Source: Arthrobacter_E sp041360795
GTDB taxonomy: Bacteria > Actinomycetota > Actinomycetes > Actinomycetales > Micrococcaceae
Reading direction: 5' to 3'
DNA: 64,000 nt
NCBI RefSeq assembly: GCF_041360795.1
Contig: NZ_JBFUPW010000004.1
Coordinates: 310,001 to 374,000 of the forward strand
The notes below the pieces were generated by a model. That model was not told the origin of the DNA, did no database searches, and was given only the letters and a program-made list of their open reading frames with translations. The translations under genes and the position numbers were made by a program. Shown piece by piece: positions 7,808 to 16,022 of the stretch (position 1 is its first letter; the number at the start of each line of letters is the position of its first letter).

Positions 7808-9250
7808 ATGTTCAAAGCCGGTTCCGCACTGGACCGCTACTTCAAGATCTCCGAGCGTGGCTCCAGCTACTCCCGCGAGATCCGCGGCGGCTTCGCCACC
7901 TTCTTCGCCATGAGTTACATCGTGGTCCTCAACCCCCTCATCCTGTCCGGCAAGGACGCCAACGGCGACATCCTGGGCTTCACCAGCGTCGCCGCCGTCA
8001 CGGCCTTCGTGGCGGGTGTCCTGACGATCCTCATGGGCACCTGGGCCAAGCACCCCTTCGCCCTCGCCACCGGCCTGGGCGTGAACGCCTTCGTGGCGGT
8101 CACCATCGCCACCACCCCGGGCCTGGCCTGGCCCGACGTCATGGGTCTGGTCCTGCTCTCCGGTCTGACCATGATGGTGCTGGTGCTCACCGGCTTCCGG
8201 ACCGCCGTGTTCAAGGCCGTCCCGGAAGGGCTCAAGACGGCGATCGTGGTGGGCATCGGCCTCTTCATCGCCCTGATCGGCCTGGTCAACGCCGGATTCG
8301 TGCGCCGCATCCCCGACGTCGCCGGCACGACCGTGCCCGTGGGTCTGGGCTTCGACGGCAAGCTGCTCGGCTGGCCCACCCTGGTGTTCGTCTTCGGTCT
8401 TCTGCTGACCGTCGTGCTGCTGGTCCGCAAGGTCAAGGGCGCGATCCTGATCGGCATCATCGCGTCCACCGTGCTGTCCGTGATCCTCGAGTACACCCTG
8501 CACATCGGCCCGAGCTTCGACGGCAAGAACCATAATCCCGCCGGATGGTCCCTCGTGGCACCGCACTTCACCGAGTGGGGCCTGCCGGATCTCTCCCTGA
8601 TCGGCAAGGCCAACCCTGTCGGCGCCTTCCAGCACATGGGCGCCATCGCCGCGCTGCTGATGGCCTTCGTGATTCTCCTGTCCATCTTCTTCGACGCCAT
8701 GGGCACCATGGTCGGCCTGGCCAATGAGGCCGGGAATGTCGATGAGAACGGCGAGATCCCGAACGTGGACCGCGTCCTGATCGTGGACGCCTTCGGCGCC
8801 ATCGCCGGCGGCGGTTCCTCGGTGTCCTCGAACCAGATCTTCGTGGAGTCCGGCGCCGGCATCGCCGAGGGCGCCCGGACCGGCTTCGCCTCGATCGTCA
8901 CGGGTCTTCTGCTGCTGGCCTCGATGTTCCTGACGCCGCTGATCAACCTGGTGCCGTTCGAGGCCGTGGCCCCCGCGCTCGTGGTGGTCGGCTTCATGAT
9001 GGTCTCCCAGGTGTCCCGGATCGACTGGAGCGACTGGGGCATCGCGATCCCGGCCTTCCTGACGTTCACACTCATGCCGTTCACCTACTCGATCGCGAAC
9101 GGCCTGGGCGCCGGTTTCATCGCCTACGTGGTGCTGCGTTCCGCGCAGGGCCGCGCCAAGGAGGTCCACCCGCTCCTCTGGGTGGTCGCCGCCGCCTTCG
9201 TGCTGTTCTTCGGCATCGGCGTGATCGAGCAGGTCCTCGGGGTCAAGTAG
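7808..9250 (+). CDS. NCS2-family adenine/guanine/hypoxanthine permease
   Basis: 480-aa polytopic membrane protein that matches the AzgA/PbuG branch of nucleobase:cation symporters throughout: N-terminal GGFATFFAMSYIVVLNP, the LGVNAFVAV segment, ALLMAFVILLSIFFDAMGT and the conserved GSSSVSSNQ-like loop. Imports purine bases using the proton gradient. Starts at ATG 7808 after GGAAGG. It stands alone, and its 3' end is followed 12 nt later by a long palindrome (9263-9347). Purine uptake fits functionally with the nucleoside salvage locus at 28-33 kb. Confidence 0.92.
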   Translation: MFKAGSALDRYFKISERGSSYSREIRGGFATFFAMSYIVVLNPLILSGKDANGDILGFTSVAAVTAFVAGVLTILMGTWAKHPFALATGLGVNAFVAVTIATTPGLAWPDVMGLVLLSGLTMMVLVLTGFRTAVFKAVPEGLKTAIVVGIGLFIALIGLVNAGFVRRIPDVAGTTVPVGLGFDGKLLGWPTLVFVFGLLLTVVLLVRKVKGAILIGIIASTVLSVILEYTLHIGPSFDGKNHNPAGWSLVAPHFTEWGLPDLSLIGKANPVGAFQHMGAIAALLMAFVILLSIFFDAMGTMVGLANEAGNVDENGEIPNVDRVLIVDAFGAIAGGGSSVSSNQIFVESGAGIAEGARTGFASIVTGLLLLASMFLTPLINLVPFEAVAPALVVVGFMMVSQVSRIDWSDWGIAIPAFLTFTLMPFTYSIANGLGAGFIAYVVLRSAQGRAKEVHPLLWVVAAAFVLFFGIGVIEQVLGVK

Positions 9251-9262
9251 GCCCCGCGCCTC

Positions 9263-9347
9263 CCCTCTTCCCCACGCGAGCCGCCATTAGATGCCCCTAT
9301 CCGCCACGGATTCGGGCATCTACTGGCGGCTCGCGTGGGGAAGAGGG
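9263..9347. repeat. Intergenic palindrome P1 (34-bp arms)
   Basis: Arms 9263-9296 and 9314-9347 are complementary with one mismatch; the 17-nt loop can itself form ATCCG-CCA-CGGAT. It lies 12 nt after the permease stop. Its core CGCCATTAGATGCCCCTATCC is almost the core of palindrome P2. No T-run follows. Confidence 0.9.
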
Positions 9348-9410
9348 CTTGCGGCATTCGGAGGTCCCTCGACAGGGCATGGCTCGCAGCGGGCGTAGGG
9401 TGGAAAAGCC

Positions 9411-10631
9411 ATGACAGTAGCCGAACAGCCCTTCAACTTCCGGTCCGTCGCACTCTCCGTCTATCTCCCGACGATCCTGTTCTCCACAGGTGAGGGCGCC
9501 GTGCTGCCCATGATCCCCGTCATGGCGCATGCGCTGGGCGCGTCCCTTCCGTTCGCCGGCGTGATCGCCGCGATGGTGGTGGTCGGCGAGCTCCTCGGGG
9601 ACATCCCGGCGGGCTGGTTCGTGGCGAGGTTCGGGGAGCGCACCTCGATGATCGGCGCGGCCGGGCTCGCCTTGACCGGCATCGCCCTCAGTCTGCTCGC
9701 GACGGCGCCGTGGACGCTCATGATCGGCGTGCTGCTGATCGGACTCGCCACGTCCGTGTTCGCCCTGGCTCGGCACGCCTTCATGACGACCCGCGTTCCG
9801 CTGCGGTACCGGGCCAGAGCCCTCTCCGCGCTGGGTGGCATCTTCCGGGCCGGCTGGTTCATCGGCCCGCTCATCGCCGCGGCCGTCATCGCGGGCACCG
9901 GCACCCCGCAGGCCGCCTTCTGGATCTTCGCGATCGGGTGCGCGGCCGCCGTCGTCGCGCTGCTGGTGCTGCCGGACCCGGAGAAGCAGGTCGGCCCGCC
10001 GCCGTCCGTCGCCGAAGCGGCGCCACGGCCGGGCCTCTTCCGCACGATCCACGCGAACCGGGCCATCCTGGTCCGGATGGGCTCCGGCGTGGCACTCGTG
10101 GGCGCGACCCGCGCCGCACGGATCACCCTCCTGCCCCTGTGGGCGCTCAGCATCGGCATGAGCGAGGCCCACACCGCGTTGGTCATCGGCCTGGCCGGAG
10201 GCCTGGAGTTCGCCCTCTTCTACACGAGCGGCCAGCTCATGGACCGGCGGGGCCGGCTGTGGAGTGTCATGCCGTGCATGGTCGGACTGGGCATCGGCTT
10301 CCTGGCGCTGGCCTTCCTCCACGACGTCCCCGGCCGCGAGGCGTGGTTCACTGCGGTCGCCTTCGTGCTGGGCGTCGCGAACGGGATGGGCAGCGGGATC
10401 GTCATGACGCTGGGCGCGGACCTCGCGCCGAAGGACAATCCGGCCGCGTTCCTGGGCGCCTGGCGGTTCTCCAGCGACGCCGGCCAGGCCGCATCGCCGC
10501 TGCTGATCGCTGCACTCGCCACGGTCTCGCTGTCGCTGGCGAGCGGCGTGATCGGGGTCCTCGCGCTCGTGGGCGCCGGAGTACTCGCCCGCTACATCCC
10601 CCGCTACATTCCGCACCGACCGCGCCGCTGA
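9411..10631 (+). CDS. MFS transporter (drug-efflux-like)
   Basis: 406 aa with 12 hydrophobic segments. The loop 2-3 motif is partly conserved (GDIPAGWFVARFGERTSM), as in the DHA1 efflux subgroup. Probably a proton antiporter with unknown substrate. Starts at ATG 9411 preceded by GGAAAAG, with TAGGGT 9 nt upstream. Monocistronic, with palindromes before and after it. Converges on the zinc dehydrogenase gene. Confidence 0.8.
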   Translation: MTVAEQPFNFRSVALSVYLPTILFSTGEGAVLPMIPVMAHALGASLPFAGVIAAMVVVGELLGDIPAGWFVARFGERTSMIGAAGLALTGIALSLLATAPWTLMIGVLLIGLATSVFALARHAFMTTRVPLRYRARALSALGGIFRAGWFIGPLIAAAVIAGTGTPQAAFWIFAIGCAAAVVALLVLPDPEKQVGPPPSVAEAAPRPGLFRTIHANRAILVRMGSGVALVGATRAARITLLPLWALSIGMSEAHTALVIGLAGGLEFALFYTSGQLMDRRGRLWSVMPCMVGLGIGFLALAFLHDVPGREAWFTAVAFVLGVANGMGSGIVMTLGADLAPKDNPAAFLGAWRFSSDAGQAASPLLIAALATVSLSLASGVIGVLALVGAGVLARYIPRYIPHRPRR

Positions 10632-10659
10632 GGCCGACGGCGCTGGCCTCGGCCGCTCG

Positions 10660-10716
10660 CGAAACGCCAGTAGGTGCCCGTATCCACGTCGGATACGGGC
10701 ACCTACTGGCGTTTCG
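10660..10716. repeat. Intergenic palindrome P2 (perfect 26-bp arms)
   Basis: Arms 10660-10685 and 10691-10716 are perfectly complementary around a 5-nt loop. It lies between convergent genes, 4 nt from the dehydrogenase stop, so it could terminate both. Core CGCCAGTAGGTGCCCGTATCC is shared with P1 apart from three positions. Confidence 0.92.
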
Positions 10717-10720
10717 GGGG

Positions 10721-11749
10721 TCAGAAGGCGAGCAGCACCTTGGACGAGACCGAGGCGTCCGCCGCCGTGGCGAAGCCCTCCAGCGCGTCGGCCGCCGGAA
10801 CCACGTGGGTCACGATCCCGTCCGTGCGGAGGCTGCCGTCTCCGAGTGCCTCCAGGACCGCGTCGAACTCGCCGGCGAAGCGGAACGACCCGGTCAGCGT
10901 GAGCTCCCGAGTGATCGCCGTCGCCATGGGCACCTCGATGTTCCCCGCGCGCTGCAGGCCGAGCATCACGACGGTCCCGCCCCGCACGGCCGCGGAGATG
11001 GCCGCGGAGAGGCCGGGCACCGTGCCGCTGGACTCGATCACGACGTCGGCGTGCAGCTGGGTGATCGCCTCGGCGTCCCGAGCGTCCAGGGTCCGCGCCC
11101 CGTGCTGTTCCGCGATGGCCCGCGGGACGTCGAACAGGTCCGTCGCGATGACCTCGGAGGCGCCATGGTGGAATGCGGCGGCGATCACGAGCTGCCCGAT
11201 GGGGCCGGCCCCGATCACGGCCACCCGCTTCCCACGGACGTCGCCGGCCCGCTCCAGACCGTGCCAGGCCACTGCGGCGGGTTCGGCCAGGGCCGCCACC
11301 TCGAGCGACAGTCCGTCCGGGATGGTGTGCAGCATGCGGGCCGGCAGGGCGACGCGTCGCGCGAAGGCGCCCTGCGTGTGCGGGAGGTGCATGGCCGAGC
11401 CGAGGTAGGTGGAGGCGGGGGCGAGGTTCGGGCGGTCCTCCGGGTAGGGGGTGACGCCGTCGCCGTGCGGGGTCAGAGGGTGAGCGGCCACGCGGGTTCC
11501 GGCTGTCGGGCCCGAACCGTCTGCCGCGGCCTGCACCACCGTCCCGGACACCTCGTGGCCCAGGATCATGGGTTCACGCAGGATCGACGCCCCGGCCGCG
11601 CCGTGCTTCCAGTAGTGCAGATCGGATCCGCAGACGCCACCGAAGGCGATCTCGACCACGGCCTCGTCCGCCGCGGGCACGGGCTCCGGCAGCGCCTCGA
11701 TGCGCAGGTCCTCGGCGGCGTGGGCCACCACTCCCAGGTTCTCAGTCAT
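10721..11749 (-). CDS. Zinc-dependent alcohol dehydrogenase, L-idonate 5-dehydrogenase-like
   Basis: 342 aa, medium-chain dehydrogenase/reductase. The catalytic zinc site is seen as GGVCGSDLHYWKHG and GHEVSG (Cys, His, Glu), and the Rossmann fold as GKRVAVIGAGPIGQ (about 165-185). The HYWKHG stretch is characteristic of L-idonate/sorbitol-type dehydrogenases, and the SDR (IdnO-like), FAH and MHS transporter genes upstream suggest oxidation of L-idonate to 5-ketogluconate or a related polyol/sugar acid. The structural zinc Cys cluster is not apparent. ATG 11749 is chosen because GGAAAG precedes it and longer frames run into the palindrome P3. Last gene of the minus-strand cluster. Confidence 0.8.
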   Translation of the reverse strand: MTENLGVVAHAAEDLRIEALPEPVPAADEAVVEIAFGGVCGSDLHYWKHGAAGASILREPMILGHEVSGTVVQAAADGSGPTAGTRVAAHPLTPHGDGVTPYPEDRPNLAPASTYLGSAMHLPHTQGAFARRVALPARMLHTIPDGLSLEVAALAEPAAVAWHGLERAGDVRGKRVAVIGAGPIGQLVIAAAFHHGASEVIATDLFDVPRAIAEQHGARTLDARDAEAITQLHADVVIESSGTVPGLSAAISAAVRGGTVVMLGLQRAGNIEVPMATAITRELTLTGSFRFAGEFDAVLEALGDGSLRTDGIVTHVVPAADALEGFATAADASVSSKVLLAF

Positions 11750-11783
11750 TTTCTTTCCAATCATCAGGATGGCACCCATCTGC

Positions 11784-11850
11784 TGAAACAGTGGTTTTCC
11801 GTCGAAACAGTGAACACAACACACTGTTTGGACGGAAAACCACTGTTTCG
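11784..11850. repeat. Intergenic palindrome P3 (family A)
   Basis: 29-nt arms (11784-11812 and 11822-11850) with two mismatches and a 9-nt loop. Each arm contains GAAACAGTG twice. The same family recurs at 21816-21886 and 24531-24595. Lies between the FAH-family gene (upstream) and the dehydrogenase gene (downstream) on the minus strand. Confidence 0.92.
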
Positions 11851-11923
11851 GCGGGGTCCCGGGGTGTTTCGACCGGACGTCCACAGAAGGGATCCAGCCG
11901 GCAGGGACTCAGCCGGCAGCGAC

Positions 11924-12661
11924 TCAGGCGGTCTGGGTGGCCAGGACCATCCCCGCCACTTCGATCTCCACGAACGCCCCCGGTTCCACACTGAAGTTGG
12001 AACGCGGGGCGCCCGTCATGATCACGTCGCCCGGGCCGAGCCGCAGCCAGTGGGTCACGTAGACGAGGCACTCCCGGATCGAGGCGGGAAGGTCCCAGGT
12101 GCCCGTGGACACGCGCTCCACCCCGTCTATCCGGACCGTCATCGGCACCTCGTCGATACCCGCCCCGGTGTCGATCCACGGACCCAGCGGGGTGTATCCC
12201 GCGCCGCCCTTGCCCTCGAAGTTCCGCGGGTCCAGGACGGCGCGGTCCGGGCTGGACACATCGTTCACGGCCGTCACGCCGAGCACGTACTCGTGGGCGT
12301 TCTCCGCCGTGAGACCCTCGGCGTCCTTGCCGATGACGACGGCGATCTCACCTTCGATCGCGGGAACCCCGGCGTCGCGGCGCAGCGTCACGGGAGTCCC
12401 ACTCGCCACGATGGTCCGGGGGCTCTTGAGCCAGGCCTGCACCGGGCTGTGGTGCTCCGGGCCGTTCTGGGCGATGCCGATCACCAGGAGCGGTTCACAC
12501 GGAGGCAGGAACGCCCCGGTCACCGTCTCACCGGGAAGGTCCGCGGGAGCCTCGCCGCGCGCGAAGGCGGCGTACGGGTCCTCGACCGGCACCCAGGTGT
12601 CGCCGTCGGCACGGACCCAGCGGGCCGCGCCGTCGTCGGCGGTCAGTCGGGCGAGCCGCAT
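11924..12661 (-). CDS. Fumarylacetoacetate hydrolase (FAH) family protein
   Basis: 245 aa. The FAH-fold metal-binding acidic motif is visible (EGEIAVVIGK), followed by conserved NDVSSPD and the late GDVIMTGAP segment. Members hydrolyse or decarboxylate 2-keto acids or act as oxaloacetate decarboxylases, hydratases or lyases. In this cluster a sugar-acid breakdown product (for example a 2-keto-3-deoxy acid) is plausible. Its start ATG overlaps the SDR stop by 1 nt (TGATG), implying translational coupling. Exact reaction not determinable from sequence. Confidence 0.8.
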   Translation of the reverse strand: MRLARLTADDGAARWVRADGDTWVPVEDPYAAFARGEAPADLPGETVTGAFLPPCEPLLVIGIAQNGPEHHSPVQAWLKSPRTIVASGTPVTLRRDAGVPAIEGEIAVVIGKDAEGLTAENAHEYVLGVTAVNDVSSPDRAVLDPRNFEGKGGAGYTPLGPWIDTGAGIDEVPMTVRIDGVERVSTGTWDLPASIRECLVYVTHWLRLGPGDVIMTGAPRSNFSVEPGAFVEIEVAGMVLATQTA

Positions 12662-13443
12662 CAGACGACCGCCGTCATGCCGCCGTCGACGAACAGCGTC
12701 TGGCCGTTGACGAAGTCGCTCGCGGAGCTCGCCAGGAAGACGAGCGCGCCCACGAGGTCCTTCGTGTCGCCCCAGCGGCCCGCGGGGGTGCGGCCGCGGA
12801 CCCAGGAGGAGAACTTCTCGTCGTCCACGAGGGCCTGCGTGAGTTCGGTGGCGAAGTAGCCGGGGGCGATCGCGTTGGCCTGGATGCCGAGCGGCGCCAG
12901 GTCCGCGCAGAGGCCCTTGGTCAGCATCACGATGGCGCCCTTGGTGGCCGAGTACGGCGCGATGCCCGGCCGTGCCAGCTGGCTCTGCACGCTGCCGATC
13001 TGGATGAGCTTGCCGCTCCCCCGCTCCACCATGCCGCGGCTGACGCGCCGGGACAGGTAGAAGGCGCTGGAGAGGTTGGTCGCCAGCAGGGCGTCCCAGT
13101 CCTCATCGCTGAACTCGCCGATCGGGGACCGGCGCTGGATGCCCGCGTTGTTCACCAGGATGTCCGGCGTGCCGAGATCGGCCTCCAGTTGGGCGATGCC
13201 GGCGTCGACGGCGGCGGCGTCGGTCACGTCGAAGGTCACGCTGCGCGTCGTGGCGCCGGTGGCCGTGGCGATCTCCTGCGCGGCTCGGGCGGCCTTCGCC
13301 GCGTCACGTCCGTGAACGACGACGGTGGCGCCCGCCGCGGCGAGCCCCTCCGCGAGGGTTCGGCCGATGCCCTGGCTGGATCCGGTCACGAGGGCGGTCC
13401 TGCCCTCCAGGCTGAAAGCGGAGATTCCTGTGGGAGTGCTCAT
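12661..13443 (-). CDS. Short-chain dehydrogenase, gluconate 5-dehydrogenase (IdnO)-like
   Basis: 260 aa, classical SDR. TGSSQGIG cofactor motif (about 20-27), NNAG (about 98-101), catalytic Ser-Tyr-Lys with YSATK (about 163-167), and the APGYFATEL and FVNGQTLFVDGG segments typical of gluconate 5-dehydrogenase-like enzymes. Expected to interconvert 5-keto-D-gluconate and D-gluconate with NAD(P)H. Overlaps the transporter gene by 4 nt (ATGA) upstream and the FAH gene by 1 nt downstream, so these form one operon. Confidence 0.85.
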   Translation of the reverse strand: MSTPTGISAFSLEGRTALVTGSSQGIGRTLAEGLAAAGATVVVHGRDAAKAARAAQEIATATGATTRSVTFDVTDAAAVDAGIAQLEADLGTPDILVNNAGIQRRSPIGEFSDEDWDALLATNLSSAFYLSRRVSRGMVERGSGKLIQIGSVQSQLARPGIAPYSATKGAIVMLTKGLCADLAPLGIQANAIAPGYFATELTQALVDDEKFSSWVRGRTPAGRWGDTKDLVGALVFLASSASDFVNGQTLFVDGGMTAVV

Positions 13444-14852
13444 GCCTCAACCCTTACCAGGCGCTGGGTGGTGGCTTCCACACCGTCGCCGGCCTCGTCG
13501 CGGGAGACCTTCACGGCGTCGTCGGTGCGGAGGAGGTCACGGCGCAGCGTCTCCGGGACCAGGAACGTCGAGCAGGTGGTGATGAGGGCCAGGGTCGCCA
13601 TGTACACGGCCAGCAGGAGCCAGTTGCCGTTGCTCACGGCGATGATGTAGGCGCCCAGCACACCGGCCAGGCCGCCTGCCAGCACTGCGGAGATCTCGCG
13701 GGCCATGGCCACGCCCAGGTAGCGGTGCTTGTTGCCGAAGAGCTCGGGGAGCATGGCGCACTGCGGGCCGAGCATGGTGTTGACGGCCACGCCGATGCCC
13801 ACCGCGACGACGGCGATCGCCAGCGCGTGGTTGCCGAGGGACAGGAGCCACCAGGCCGGGAACGAGTACAGCAGCATGAAGACGGCGCCGAAGCGGTAGA
13901 CGGTGCGGCGTCCGAAGCGGTCCGAGAGGGCGCCGGCGAAAGGCACGGAGAACACGCCGATGAGCGAGCCGAGGGTGACGCCCCAGGCCAGCAGGCCCTT
14001 GTCCGCGTTCTTGCCGACCACGGAGACGAAGAAGCTCAGGGCCAGCGTCTGGAACATGTAGGAGCCGCCGTTCTCGGCCATGCGCAGGCCGATGCCCACG
14101 ATCACGCCGGGCAGGCCCTTGGTGAAGATCTCCTTGACGGGCTTGTCCTGGACCTGCTCGTGCTTCTCCAGCACGACGAAGGTGGGGGTCTCCCGGAGCT
14201 TCGTGCGGATGAGGATGGCCACGATGATCAGCAGGAACGACATCAAGAACGGCACGCGCCAGCCCCAGGTCATGAGCTGGTCCTTAGGCAGCAGCGAGAT
14301 GGCGCTGAAGACCAGGCCGGCCAGCAGCGTGCCCGCCTGGATGCCGATGAACGGCAGGGCCGAGAAGAAGCCGCGGCGCTTCACCGGGGCGTACTCGGCC
14401 ATGAGGACGGTGGACCCGGCCTGCTCGGCGCCGGCGCCGAAGCCCTGGAGCAGGCGGAGCGTCACCAGGAGGATCGGGGCCCAGATGCCGATGGCGTCAT
14501 AGGTGGGGAGGAAGCCGATGGCCGTGGAGGCGCCGCCCATGAGCAGGATCGTCACCACCAGGACCCACTTGCGGCCGAGCCGGTCGCCAAGGCGGCCGAA
14601 GAACAGGCCGCCGAAGGGGCGGGCCAGGAAGCCGACGCCGTACGTGGCGAACGCCGCGACGGTCGCCATGGCCGGATCACCCTGCGGGAAGAACAGCAGG
14701 TTGAAGATCAGGGCCGTGGACAGACCGTAGAGGGCGAAATCGAAGTATTCGAGGGCGCTTCCGACGCTGGAGGCCAGGGTGGCGCGCTGGAGGTTCTTGG
14801 CGTAGTCCGGGTCCGAAGACCCCGGATGCTGGACCGAGTCCTGAGTGGTCAC
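13440..14852 (-). CDS. MHS-family MFS transporter (sugar acid/metabolite:H+ symporter)
   Basis: 470 aa, 12 transmembrane segments, with the MHS/ProP/ShiA hallmarks: SALEYFDFALYG in TM1 and FFGRLGDRLGRKWVL in loop 2-3. It should import the organic acid metabolised by the downstream enzymes. First gene of the operon transporter-SDR-FAH-dehydrogenase. The start is decided by the ribosome-binding site: AAAGGAG directly abuts ATG 14858 but is 6 nt from GTG 14852, so GTG is preferred. A TTGAAC-N3-GTTCAA operator lies about 80 bp upstream. Confidence 0.85.
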   Translation of the reverse strand: MTTQDSVQHPGSSDPDYAKNLQRATLASSVGSALEYFDFALYGLSTALIFNLLFFPQGDPAMATVAAFATYGVGFLARPFGGLFFGRLGDRLGRKWVLVVTILLMGGASTAIGFLPTYDAIGIWAPILLVTLRLLQGFGAGAEQAGSTVLMAEYAPVKRRGFFSALPFIGIQAGTLLAGLVFSAISLLPKDQLMTWGWRVPFLMSFLLIIVAILIRTKLRETPTFVVLEKHEQVQDKPVKEIFTKGLPGVIVGIGLRMAENGGSYMFQTLALSFFVSVVGKNADKGLLAWGVTLGSLIGVFSVPFAGALSDRFGRRTVYRFGAVFMLLYSFPAWWLLSLGNHALAIAVVAVGIGVAVNTMLGPQCAMLPELFGNKHRYLGVAMAREISAVLAGGLAGVLGAYIIAVSNGNWLLLAVYMATLALITTCSTFLVPETLRRDLLRTDDAVKVSRDEAGDGVEATTQRLVRVEA

Positions 14853-14931
14853 TGCCATCTCCTTTGATTGGCTGAAACGTGGTTGCCGGCGCGTCGATGC
14901 GCTGCGGCCTGTGATCGAGATTACCAACCCT

Positions 14932-14946
14932 TTGAACCCGGTTCAA
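14932..14946. promoter_or_regulatory. IclR-type operator upstream of the sugar-acid operon
   Basis: TTGAAC-CCG-GTTCAA, perfect 6-3-6 palindrome, followed by a third half-site TTTGAACA (14950-14957). The same palindrome with one mismatch occurs at 17156-17170 in the other promoter region of this locus. Likely bound by the IclR regulator encoded between them. Confidence 0.65.
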
Positions 14947-14998
14947 TACTTTGAACAGAAATTGTGTGGTGGATGCCACAGGGTTGCCCGTAAACACA

Positions 14999-15069
14999 CT
15001 GAGTCCGCTATGGGGGTGGTGAGTCCGCTACGAGATGTAGCGGACTCACCACCCCCATAGCGGACTCAG
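14999..15069. repeat. Intergenic palindrome P4 (perfect 33-bp arms)
   Basis: Arms 14999-15031 and 15037-15069 are perfectly complementary with a 5-nt loop (GAGAT). Each arm has the direct repeat GAGTCCGCTA at 20-bp spacing, an arm design like that of family A. Located about 85 nt after the IclR stop. Confidence 0.93.
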
Positions 15070-15153
15070 CAAGAGATCAGCAAGAGAACGGGGCGGGACC
15101 ATGCAGGATGGCGATGAGAGTGGCGGCGAGCGACCCGCGGGTTGCGGCGCCGC

Positions 15154-15960
15154 CTACTTCCGGGCGGCGGCGCCCAGGGGGTTGGTCAGCCGACGGGCCG
15201 CGTCCCGGAGGGCGTCTGCGACGCGCTCGATGTGTTCCGGGGTCGCCCGGGCCTCCTGGATCGCCACACCGAGGGCGAGGGGCGGGTCGCCCGGGGCCCA
15301 GCCCTCGAGCGGCACCGCCACGCCGTACAGGCCCTGCATGCCCTCCCCCGGATCCAGCGCATACCCGCGGGCACGCGCAGCGGCGAGCTTCTCCAGCAGG
15401 TCCGGCATCTCCCGGACGCTGTTCTCGGACGCTCGCGGGAACGGGACCTGATCGGACATGATCTCCTCCACCCGGGAGTCCTCCATGACCATCAGCAGGG
15501 CATTGCCCGTGGCACTGAACGCCGCGTGGATACGGGAACCCAGCGGCGTGCCGAAACGGACCGTCCGCGACCCCTCATGCCGGGCGAGATAGAGGGCGTC
15601 ATGGTCGTCCAGCATCGCCACCTGCACCACCTCGTGGCGCAGCACCGGGGAGGCCTCACAGACCGCGTAGAACTCCCGGATCTGGTTGAACTGGGCGGCG
15701 AAAGCCCCGCCCAGCTCTGCATTGCGACGGCCCAGCTGATACCCCGCGGGAACCCGCTGGATCATACCGCCGTCCTCCAGCGCGAGGCACAGGTTCATGG
15801 TGGAGGACTTGGCCAGCCCGAGCGCCGTCGCGATCTCCGTCAGGGTCTGCGGGCCGTCGGCCTCGGCGAGCACGCCCAGGATCTTCAGGCTGCGGGTGAC
15901 GGCCGGCGCGGGATCGCGCGTCACGCGGTCCGGAACGTCGACGGCGGCGGGCTCGGCCAT
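15154..15960 (-). CDS. IclR-family transcriptional regulator of the sugar-acid locus
   Basis: 268 aa. N-terminal winged helix-turn-helix (about 22-80: SLKILGVLAEADGPQTLTEIATALGL and the recognition helix) and a C-terminal effector-binding domain (RIHAAFSATGNALLM, LALGVAIQE). Gene position between the transporter operon and the 2-hydroxyacid dehydrogenase gene, and the shared TTGAAC-N3-GTTCRA palindromes in both flanking promoter regions, suggest it controls all these genes. A GGGAG ribosome-binding site supports the start at 15960. Effector unknown, probably a sugar acid. Confidence 0.88.
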   Translation of the reverse strand: MAEPAAVDVPDRVTRDPAPAVTRSLKILGVLAEADGPQTLTEIATALGLAKSSTMNLCLALEDGGMIQRVPAGYQLGRRNAELGGAFAAQFNQIREFYAVCEASPVLRHEVVQVAMLDDHDALYLARHEGSRTVRFGTPLGSRIHAAFSATGNALLMVMEDSRVEEIMSDQVPFPRASENSVREMPDLLEKLAAARARGYALDPGEGMQGLYGVAVPLEGWAPGDPPLALGVAIQEARATPEHIERVADALRDAARRLTNPLGAAARK

Positions 15961-16022
15961 GCAGATCTCCCTTGAAAAGTGGTCAGGACGCGGTGGTCGG
16001 GGTGCTGAAGCGGTGGGACCCC

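Noticed and set aside
7739..9169. 476-codon minus-strand frame opposite the NCS2 permease
   Set aside because: Antisense shadow with D/G/H/Q-rich composition; the plus strand encodes a clear permease.
9710..12859. 1049-codon open frame on the plus strand
   Set aside because: It runs across an MFS gene in another frame, two palindromes and two genes on the opposite strand; composition is Arg/Gly/His-rich as expected of a GC-rich shadow frame.
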